Positions 1 through 5,084 of a stretch of DNA of 5,084 nt are shown here, piece after piece. The position numbers were made by a program, and so were the translations under genes. Origin of the DNA: Sulfurimonas sp. (GTDB lineage Bacteria > Campylobacterota > Campylobacteria > Campylobacterales > Sulfurimonadaceae); contig WFPU01000230.1 in the NCBI GenBank assembly GCA_015487435.1, positions 1 through 5,084 on the forward strand, written 5' to 3'. How positions within the stretch are numbered: position 1 is the stretch's first letter; every line of letters begins with the position of its first letter. The notes below the pieces were generated by a model. It did not search any database. It was not told the origin of the DNA and saw nothing but the letters and a program-made list of their open reading frames with translations.

Positions 1-1
1 T

Positions 2-910
2 AATTATATTGTTATGATAAATATTGTAGGGTTTGGACTTGTTATAATCTATGCCGTAGCTCTATCAAAAATATTAATTACTCCTGTTAAAACATTATCA
101 GATAAATTAGCAAACATGAATGAGCATCTTATGAGACCTGTTATAGTTGAAGAGCTTCCAGAGGAGTTTATTCCATTAGGTGAGACTATAAATCATCTAA
201 TCCTTAGAATTCAAAATTTTATTAAATATCAAAAAGAACTCTTTATTGGTACTGCACATGAACTAAAAACTCCCCTAGCAGTAATAAAACTAAAAAATCA
301 AGTCACCTTATTGAAAAAACGAGAGGCGAATGAATATATTGATGCCATCAATACTACAAATAAAACTGTTGATGAGATGAATAAAATCGTGTCAGATATC
401 TTATATGTTGGCCGACAAGAGGGAATTCAGCTAGAAAAACCTGTAGAGGTAGATATCATACAGTTTTTGAAGAATAAATCTAATGATTTTCGTTTGATTG
501 CAGAAAATGAAGGTAAAGTTTTAAATATAGATTTTCAACCAAATGGATTTATGGCAATGCTACAAGTAGGTTTATTAAATCAAATTATACAAAATTTTTT
601 ACAAAATGCTTTAAAATTTACTCCTGTGAATTCAACTGTATTAATAAAAAGTTCTCAAGATGATTTTGGATTACTTATAGAAGTTATTGATGAGGGAATT
701 GGTATTGATGAGAGTATAGATTTATTTGCGCCATTTCAAAGACAAGGAGATAAAAGTGGTGTTGGACTTGGATTATTCTTAGCAAAAAGTGCAGCTGATG
801 CATTAGGAGCAAATATAACATTAAAAAATAGAACTGATGGTATAACAGGAACAAGAGCGACTTTACAAATTAATTCTAAATTATCATGTATAATTGCTAG
901 CAAAAGATAA
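2..910 (+). CDS. Sensor histidine kinase, C-terminal part (5' end off the window)
   Basis: Inner-membrane sensor kinase of a two-component system; it autophosphorylates a histidine using ATP and passes the phosphate to a response regulator. The frame is open to the left edge, so the ATG at 14 is probably internal and the gene is 5'-truncated. Residues below are counted from that ATG. Residues 1-21 are a hydrophobic membrane helix, followed by a HAMP-like linker (about 22-72). The HisKA H-box is AHELKTPLA, with phospho-accepting His82 (codon 257-259). The HATPase_c domain has the N-box (N194, N198), G1 box DEGIG (226-230), F-box around LFAPF (237-241) and G2 box GVGLGL (249-254). All catalytic boxes look intact, so the kinase should be active. 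The periplasmic sensor domain and first membrane helix are missing, so the signal cannot be guessed. The partner regulator gene is probably upstream. The product ends in a short tail (about LSCIIASKR) beyond the usual domain end. Confidence 0.93.
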   Translation, partial: NYIVMINIVGFGLVIIYAVALSKILITPVKTLSDKLANMNEHLMRPVIVEELPEEFIPLGETINHLILRIQNFIKYQKELFIGTAHELKTPLAVIKLKNQVTLLKKREANEYIDAINTTNKTVDEMNKIVSDILYVGRQEGIQLEKPVEVDIIQFLKNKSNDFRLIAENEGKVLNIDFQPNGFMAMLQVGLLNQIIQNFLQNALKFTPVNSTVLIKSSQDDFGLLIEVIDEGIGIDESIDLFAPFQRQGDKSGVGLGLFLAKSAADALGANITLKNRTDGITGTRATLQINSKLSCIIASKR

Positions 911-922
911 ACTAAAGCTTAC

Positions 923-934
923 TTTTGATATAAA
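923..934 (+). promoter_or_regulatory. Candidate sigma-70 promoter (extended -10) for the ferredoxin-ppx operon
   Basis: The sequence TTTTGATATAAA fits the extended -10 pattern TTTGNTATAAT known for Campylobacter vegetative promoters, with the hexamer TATAAA at 929-934. These promoters typically lack a clear -35 box, and none is obvious here. A start near 941 would give a leader of about 26 nt containing the GAGG ribosome binding site at 955-958. The ferredoxin and phosphatase could therefore be transcribed independently of the kinase, although read-through from the kinase gene is also possible because no convincing terminator lies between them. Confidence 0.5.
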
Positions 935-954
935 TCCAATAGATAAAATTAAAT

Positions 955-958
955 GAGG
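955..958 (+). promoter_or_regulatory. Ribosome binding site of the ferredoxin gene
   Basis: GAGG, 8 nt before the ATG at 967, in an otherwise A/T-only leader. It is the clearest Shine-Dalgarno sequence in the window and supports this start, which also leaves the usual short distance to the first ferredoxin cysteine motif. Confidence 0.75.
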
Positions 959-966
959 TTTTTTAA

Positions 967-1227
967 ATGGCTCTATTGATAAATGATGAGTGTATAGCAT
1001 GTGATGCTTGTAGAGAAGAATGCCCAACAACTGCTATTGAAGAGGGTGATCCAATTTATTACATTGATCCAGATAGATGTGTTGAATGCATAACGGTTTA
1101 TGATGAACCAGCTTGTATCTCTGTGTGTCCTGTTGATTGTATAGTTTTAGATAAAGATAATGTAGAGTCTATAACTGAGCTTCAATTCAAATATAAAAAT
1201 ATATTAAAAGAAGAAGAAGAAGCATAA
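967..1227 (+). CDS. fdxB: 2[4Fe-4S] ferredoxin, Allochromatium/YfhL type
   Basis: Small soluble cytoplasmic electron carrier of 86 residues predicted to hold two [4Fe-4S] clusters. The first motif is C9-x2-C12-x2-C15-x3-C19-Pro. The second is C38-x2-C41-x8-C50-x3-C54-Pro. The eight-residue spacing in the second motif, instead of two, together with the C-terminal extension, marks the Alvin/YfhL class, whose clusters have unusually low and unequal potentials. A ninth cysteine, Cys58, lies just past the second motif; a non-ligand cysteine in this region is known in the Allochromatium vinosum protein. The tail after residue 65 is helical-looking and ends in four glutamates and an alanine. It lies one nucleotide upstream of the Ppx/GppA gene, an arrangement I recall from Campylobacter (fdxB) and Helicobacter. 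Its redox partner is not shown here. The symbol follows Campylobacter use. Confidence 0.93.
   Translation: MALLINDECIACDACREECPTTAIEEGDPIYYIDPDRCVECITVYDEPACISVCPVDCIVLDKDNVESITELQFKYKNILKEEEEA
1208..1222 (+). repeat. (AAG)5 trinucleotide tract: ferredoxin acidic tail and ppx ribosome binding region
   Basis: Five perfect AAG units. In the ferredoxin frame they are read as part of Lys81, then Glu82-Glu85, and the first base of Ala86. The last copies (AAGAAG, 1217-1222) lie 6 nt before the TTG start of the phosphatase gene and are the only purine-rich Shine-Dalgarno-like sequence available to it. They match the ribosome only partly, so initiation probably depends on ribosomes finishing the ferredoxin. 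Confidence 0.6.
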
Positions 1228-1228
1228 A

Positions 1229-2707
1229 TTGTCTAAGCGAACAGCTATTATTGATATCGGTTCTAACTCAGTTAGAATGGTTATTTATGAAAAAACTAGC
1301 AGATTTGCATTTCATATAATTTATGAATCAAAATCAAAAGTTCGTCTTAGTCAACATGCTTACCAAAATGGCAATAACCTCCAAGAGGATGCTATGAATA
1401 GAGCATTTAATGCTCTAAGTGACTTTGTAAATATTATAGCTTCATTCAAAGCACGAAAAACTTTATGTGTTGCAACTTCCGCACTTCGTGATGCCCCAAA
1501 TAAAAAAGAATTTTTACATAGAGTATATAACAAGTTAAAACTCAAAATAAAAATAATTGATGGCCAAAGAGAAGCATATCTAGGTGGTATAGCATGTGCA
1601 AACCTTTTACCACCACAAGAGGATGCTTTATGCATTGATATTGGTGGTGGTTCAACAGAGTTTGCTTTTATAAATAACAAAAATATTAAACAGACCATAT
1701 CACTTAATCTTGGAACAGTTAGATTAAAAGAACTTTTTTTTGATAAAGGTGATATTAAGGGTGCTAAAAAATATATAGATGATAAACTTTATGAACTAAA
1801 TAATATCCATACAAATAAGCTCATTGGAGTTGGTGGGACTTCTAGAGCTTTATCTACATCAATTATGAAACAAATTGATTTTCCTCTTAAAAAACTTCAT
1901 GCTTTTGAATATAATGCAAAGAGCTATAAACATTTAATAGAAAATATCTTAGAAGCTGATGAAGAAGAACTAAAAAATCTATATATTAAAGCAAACAGGT
2001 TTGATATAATTAAACCAGGAGCTTTGATATTACAAAGGGTTATGAAGAAATTATCAACTGAAATATTCGTTACAAGTGGGGTAGGAGTCCGAGAAGGAGT
2101 TTATCTAAGTGATTTGTTGCGTAATTCAAAAGATAGATTTCCTGTTAATTACAATACATCCATTAGAAATATTTTAGACCTGCACGTAAAAGATCGAGAA
2201 TATGCAAATAATTTAAACAAATTAGTTAAAAATCTTTTTGACCTACTTAAAGATGAATTTGATTTAGATGAGAGATATAGAGATGATTTAGCTATTAGTG
2301 CAAAACTATATCCATCTGGTGGAAGTATCCATCAATATGCTCAAAATAGACATAGTTACTACTTAGTTCAAAGTGAATTAGAATATGGTGTCACACAAAA
2401 ACAAATGGTTCTAATCTCTACACTTCTAAGGTATGCTAAAAGAAAATTACCATCAATAGCTCATGTTGAAGAATATAAGATGTTATTACCTGATTTAAAC
2501 GCTTTAAATACTTTAAGTTATCTATTAACACTTAGTATATATTTACTAAACCATAGACCTAGAAATATTGATTTTGAATGCTCTATTAAAGATGGAAATC
2601 TTATGATAAAATCAGCTAGAGAGATGTATCTTTGTAAAGAGGAATTAAAAGAATTAAAGGTGCCATCACATCTTTTTGATAAAGATTTTAAAATAATATT
2701 TTCTTAA
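1229..2707 (+). CDS. ppx: Exopolyphosphatase / guanosine pentaphosphate phosphatase (Ppx/GppA family)
   Basis: Cytoplasmic phosphatase of 492 residues, close to E. coli GppA (494) and Ppx (513). The family removes terminal phosphate from polyphosphate and/or converts pppGpp to ppGpp; sequence alone does not decide which. The actin-like ATPase fold is clear: phosphate loop IDIGSNS (8-14), VATSALRDA (81-89), GQREA (112-116) with Glu115 aligning to the catalytic glutamate, second phosphate loop DIGGGSTE (137-144), GVGGT (200-204) and SGVGVREG (283-290). Residues from about 310 to the end form the helical HD-like C-terminal domain, with NRHSYYL at 373-379. The start is TTG: an in-frame TAA at 1205-1207 lies just upstream and the next ATG (Met17) falls after the first phosphate loop. 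Only one base separates it from the ferredoxin stop, so the two should be translationally coupled. Its own stop overlaps that of bamA. Confidence 0.94.
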   Translation: MSKRTAIIDIGSNSVRMVIYEKTSRFAFHIIYESKSKVRLSQHAYQNGNNLQEDAMNRAFNALSDFVNIIASFKARKTLCVATSALRDAPNKKEFLHRVYNKLKLKIKIIDGQREAYLGGIACANLLPPQEDALCIDIGGGSTEFAFINNKNIKQTISLNLGTVRLKELFFDKGDIKGAKKYIDDKLYELNNIHTNKLIGVGGTSRALSTSIMKQIDFPLKKLHAFEYNAKSYKHLIENILEADEEELKNLYIKANRFDIIKPGALILQRVMKKLSTEIFVTSGVGVREGVYLSDLLRNSKDRFPVNYNTSIRNILDLHVKDREYANNLNKLVKNLFDLLKDEFDLDERYRDDLAISAKLYPSGGSIHQYAQNRHSYYLVQSELEYGVTQKQMVLISTLLRYAKRKLPSIAHVEEYKMLLPDLNALNTLSYLLTLSIYLLNHRPRNIDFECSIKDGNLMIKSAREMYLCKEELKELKVPSHLFDKDFKIIFS

Positions 2708-2717
2708 AATCTTTGTC
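2678..2717. terminator. Inverted repeat over the convergent stop codons, candidate bidirectional terminator
   Basis: A perfect 11-bp inverted repeat: AAAGATTTTAA (2681-2691) and TTAAAATCTTT (2704-2714), separated by 12 nt. In the plus-strand RNA the stem extends to 14 pairs with one U-G wobble (2678-2680 with 2715-2717). The right arm starts with the shared TTAA and contains the bamA stop codon and its last codons. The stem is nearly all A/T and neither side is followed by a run of T, so it is not a textbook intrinsic terminator. Its symmetry, and the lack of any other space between the genes, make it the best candidate for transcript ends in both directions. Confidence 0.45.
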
Positions 2718-4935
2718 CCATAGTAAATTCAAATGTAGATGTTTTATCACCAAATTGCTCATTTAAAGGTTGTGCGAATATGAGTTGAATTGGTCCAACT
2801 GGAGAAAACCACTCTAATCCAGCTCCATAACCACCACGCGAATACTCAGTTATATCACTATCACCTATAAATCCCCAATCTGCAAAAACAACTATACGCA
2901 TCTTGGCTTTTGGAACTAATGGCAAACTAAGCTCTAGTGAGTTAGAAAATGTTTGTTCACCACCAACTCGTCTCTCAGTCGCATCATCTTCAATAATAGT
3001 TGGAGAAAGAGAGTATGATTCATATCCACGTACAGAGCTTATGCCACCCATATAAAAACGCTCTGCAACTGGTAAATAACCATTATCCGCAACAAAATTA
3101 TATCTAGCTTTGTATCTAAAGATAGCATCAAAACCCACATAATCTTCTAAGCCTGTATATTTTGAAAATTTTGTACGAGATTTGAAATAATTAGATTCTG
3201 CTCCAAGTCCCGCTTTTTCAAAATTTTGACTCAAAACAAAACCCTCGCGAGGAAGATAATAATCATCTGTATTATCAAATGAGGCACTAATCGTTATAGA
3301 ACTTTTGGCATAACTTTCAAAAAAGAATCCAAGCCCACCATCATCAAAATCGTCATCTAAATTATAATTATTTTTTGAATAACTATAGCCTAAGTATCCA
3401 TTAACAAATCTTGAAAATTTATGACCAGTACCAATAGAAAGACCATCAGTATTTACAGTATAATCATTATACTCATAAGATGAATGAAAAATTGAGAAAT
3501 TTCCACTAAAATCACTATCATTTAATTTTTTATTTGATATATTAAATGAATAGTTCTTTGTAGTCTCTGATTCTTCTACTTTGAGCCCTATATCTATACC
3601 AGATCCCCATATATTTCTATCATTTACACCAACATTTAAAAGTAAACCACCATATGAACCATAACCACCACCAAGTTGAATATTTCCAGTTGATGCTTCT
3701 TTAACTTTTACAATCAAATCCATAGTTTTGTTATCTATACGCTTCTCTTCAATAGTTTGAGAATCAAAAAAACCAAGACGACCCAATGCATTTCTAGAAT
3801 CTGTTAAATCAGTTAGAGAATACATATCTCCAGGACCTAGATATATTTCTCGTCTAATAATTCTGTCTAATGTTCGCGTGTTTCCAGAAATTAAAACATT
3901 TCTAATTTTAACTTTTTCACCAGGAATAATTTTATAGATCACTTCAACAGTATTATCTTTTTTATTTTTTTTTAAATCTGGAACCACTTGGGCAAATGCA
4001 TAACCATAATCTGATATAATAACTTTGATGCGTTGAGCATCTTCACGAAAAGTTTTAATATTAAAAGCTTCATTCACATTTAAATTTATCACTTCCCTAA
4101 TAAGCTCCTCTTGAGCTACTTCTTTTGTTTGAGATATAGATATTGCACTTATTTTATATATATAGCCCTCTTTAATTTGATAACTCATTGTTGCTGTGTA
4201 ATTGTGAAAATCTGTCTTTACAAATGGTTTATCAATTTTTGCATCTAAATAACCATGTTGCATATATATGTCACGTATTCGAAGATAATCATAGCCTAAA
4301 TCTTGAAGTTTCATAACACCATTATTTCTGCCATAAAACCAACCCATCCACTGAGCCTCTTTATTTGCCACAACTTCATTAAAATCTTCTTCTCCTAAAC
4401 CACTAATTCCACTGTAATTCAACTTATTAATAATGATCTCTTCACCCTCATTAGCATAAAAAGTCACTTTTACACTTCCATTATCAAGGTACTCAGTTTT
4501 AATCTCAACTACTGAATCAATTTGTCCATCTTGTCCCATAACTTCAATCAATCTTTTTTTTGCCGCTTGAAGTTTTTTTTCATCATAAAGTGAGCCTTTT
4601 TTGATTCTAATTACACTGTTTTTAATCTCCTCGTCAGTATCTTTGTAGCCTTTTAGTTCAACCACAGAAATAAGTGGTTTCTCAACAAAATAAAAAGTTA
4701 AAACACCATCTTCAATCTCAGCATATAAATCGGTAAAATATCCTTGTTTAAAATATTTTTTAATCGCTATATCAATTTGTTGTTCATCAACATCATCACC
4801 AACTTGAAAATCTAGCATTCTAAGGGCTACTGATTCAGATATGTGGACTACACCATCATATTTTATACTTTTAATTGTTTGTGCAAAGATGTTTGTTGTT
4901 AAAAAAATTAGCAATGTAGCTAAAAATAGTTTCAT
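2704..4935 (-). CDS. bamA: Outer membrane protein assembly factor BamA (Omp85)
   Basis: Central subunit of the BAM complex, which folds and inserts beta-barrel proteins into the outer membrane. The 743 residues compare with 810 in E. coli. Residues 1-18 form a Sec signal peptide (MKLFLATLLIFLTTNIFA), probably cut before Gln19. The periplasmic part to about 416 fits five POTRA domains, with rough boundaries 20-87, 88-165, 166-257, 258-337 and 339-416; the fifth has the family motif GNTRTLDRIIRREI (351-364). The barrel (417-743) includes DYYLPREGF (558-566), the loop-6 motif VRGY (635-638), SPVGPIQ (711-717) and a terminal Phe743, the usual outer-membrane sorting signal. The ATG at 4933-4935 directly precedes the signal peptide; a weak GGA lies 5 nt before it. 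It is divergent from tyrA, as I recall in C. jejuni, and convergent with ppx. The coding strand has A9 and A8 tracts. The gene appears complete. Confidence 0.97.
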   Translation of the reverse strand: MKLFLATLLIFLTTNIFAQTIKSIKYDGVVHISESVALRMLDFQVGDDVDEQQIDIAIKKYFKQGYFTDLYAEIEDGVLTFYFVEKPLISVVELKGYKDTDEEIKNSVIRIKKGSLYDEKKLQAAKKRLIEVMGQDGQIDSVVEIKTEYLDNGSVKVTFYANEGEEIIINKLNYSGISGLGEEDFNEVVANKEAQWMGWFYGRNNGVMKLQDLGYDYLRIRDIYMQHGYLDAKIDKPFVKTDFHNYTATMSYQIKEGYIYKISAISISQTKEVAQEELIREVINLNVNEAFNIKTFREDAQRIKVIISDYGYAFAQVVPDLKKNKKDNTVEVIYKIIPGEKVKIRNVLISGNTRTLDRIIRREIYLGPGDMYSLTDLTDSRNALGRLGFFDSQTIEEKRIDNKTMDLIVKVKEASTGNIQLGGGYGSYGGLLLNVGVNDRNIWGSGIDIGLKVEESETTKNYSFNISNKKLNDSDFSGNFSIFHSSYEYNDYTVNTDGLSIGTGHKFSRFVNGYLGYSYSKNNYNLDDDFDDGGLGFFFESYAKSSITISASFDNTDDYYLPREGFVLSQNFEKAGLGAESNYFKSRTKFSKYTGLEDYVGFDAIFRYKARYNFVADNGYLPVAERFYMGGISSVRGYESYSLSPTIIEDDATERRVGGEQTFSNSLELSLPLVPKAKMRIVVFADWGFIGDSDITEYSRGGYGAGLEWFSPVGPIQLIFAQPLNEQFGDKTSTFEFTMGQRF

Positions 4936-5036
4936 TAAAATCCAATACTTTATAAAATAAAGAAAGATTTTACCTAATACGAGGTTAATTTTTGGTAAAC
5001 TTTTGGCAATTTAATAATATTAATAATGAGAATGAT
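4936..5036. promoter_or_regulatory. Divergent bamA/tyrA promoter region
   Basis: This 101-nt intergenic region must drive bamA leftward and tyrA rightward. On the minus strand, GGTAAAAT (4974 down to 4967) is a -10-like element that would leave a leader of about 25 nt for bamA. On the plus strand, TTTTTGGTAAACT (4989-5001) resembles an extended -10 with hexamer TAAACT at 4996-5001, leaving about 29 nt before tyrA. The two share a mirrored TTTACC/GGTAAA (4969-4974 and 4994-4999). A TATAAA on the minus strand (4954-4949) sits too close to the bamA ATG to be its main -10. The rest is A/T-rich without further structure I can support. Confidence 0.4.
5028..5030 (+). promoter_or_regulatory. Ribosome binding site deciding the tyrA start
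   Basis: GAG within AATGAG lies 6 nt before the ATG at 5037. ATG codons at 5026 and 5032 run into a TGA within a few codons, and the ATG at 5041 is followed at once by TAG. Only the ATG at 5037 opens the dehydrogenase frame. Confidence 0.5.
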
Positions 5037-5084
5037 ATGAATGTAGCAATTATCGGGCTTGGTCTAATGGGTGGCTCACTAGCA
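5037..5084 (+). CDS. tyrA: Prephenate dehydrogenase, N-terminal fragment (3' end off the window)
   Basis: Only 16 codons are present, reading MNVAIIGLGLMGGSLA. This is a first beta strand followed by the dinucleotide-binding glycine loop G7-x-G9-x-x-G12-G13 of a Rossmann fold. The wording GLGLMGGSLA is typical of TyrA, the NAD(P)-dependent prephenate or arogenate dehydrogenase of tyrosine biosynthesis. The divergent position next to bamA agrees with the Omp85-tyrA pair I recall in Campylobacter jejuni. Other Rossmann dehydrogenases with the same loop cannot be excluded from so short a piece. The gene continues past the right edge. Confidence 0.8.
   Translation, partial: MNVAIIGLGLMGGSLA

Noticed and set aside
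14..16. ATG at 14 as the true start of the histidine kinase
   Set aside because: The frame is open to the window edge, the codons before it continue a hydrophobic helix, and the sensor region and first membrane helix expected for this family would be missing.
902..926. AAAAG...CTTTT inverted repeat after the kinase gene, a possible terminator
   Set aside because: Only five A/T-rich pairs with a bulged, weak inner stem and no T run after it. It also overlaps the better-supported promoter element.
1360..1698. A 112-codon open frame on the minus strand inside ppx
   Set aside because: It lies wholly antisense to the strongly conserved phosphatase domain, has no recognisable domain and no ribosome binding site evidence. 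It is a shadow of the real gene.
5015..5022. Palindrome TAATATTA before tyrA
   Set aside because: Eight A/T-only bases in a TAAT-rich stretch; not distinguishable from composition.
5012..5036. AT-rich hexamer-like repeats resembling a Fur box upstream of tyrA
   Set aside because: Matches to the 7-1-7 Fur pattern are about what such A/T-rich DNA gives by chance, and neither tyrA nor bamA is an expected iron-controlled gene.

Overview
The window is very AT-rich, densely packed, and reads like a free-living or host-associated member of the Campylobacterota (the former Epsilonproteobacteria). A Sulfurimonas- or Arcobacter-like organism is my best guess, but the genus cannot be fixed from this sequence. 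The evidence is the low GC content, the style of the proteins, and the gene pairs. The ferredoxin-Ppx/GppA pair and the divergent bamA/tyrA pair match gene pairs I remember from Campylobacter jejuni (fdxB with a Ppx-like phosphatase; an Omp85 gene beside tyrA). No mobile elements, RNA genes, CRISPR arrays or phage genes are visible.

Layout: (1) 2-910 (+) is the 3' part of a membrane sensor histidine kinase. It holds the last membrane helix, a HAMP-like linker and complete HisKA and HATPase_c domains; the sensor region lies off the left edge. (2) A 56-nt gap (911-966) carries a good extended -10 promoter candidate. It is followed by a compact two-gene operon: a 2[4Fe-4S] ferredoxin (967-1227) and a Ppx/GppA phosphatase (1229-2707), which starts with TTG one base after the ferredoxin stop. 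(3) On the minus strand, converging on the phosphatase and sharing a TTAA with its stop codon, is a complete bamA (2704-4935) with signal peptide, POTRA region and C-terminal barrel. A perfect 11-bp inverted repeat straddles the two stop codons and is the likely bidirectional transcript end. (4) A 101-nt divergent intergenic region separates bamA from the first 16 codons of a tyrA-like prephenate dehydrogenase (5037-5084, +), which is cut by the right edge.

How the genes work together: the kinase would report an envelope or external signal to a response regulator not seen here. The ferredoxin supplies low-potential electrons, and the phosphatase adjusts polyphosphate and/or (p)ppGpp pools. 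Their tight coupling suggests co-regulation, but the sequence does not show a shared pathway. BamA is the essential outer-membrane protein insertase, and TyrA belongs to tyrosine biosynthesis. This is mostly housekeeping sequence. I see no credible new multi-gene system. The points worth a second look are the regulatory architecture, the kinase next to the fdxB-ppx locus, and the stop-codon inverted repeat.
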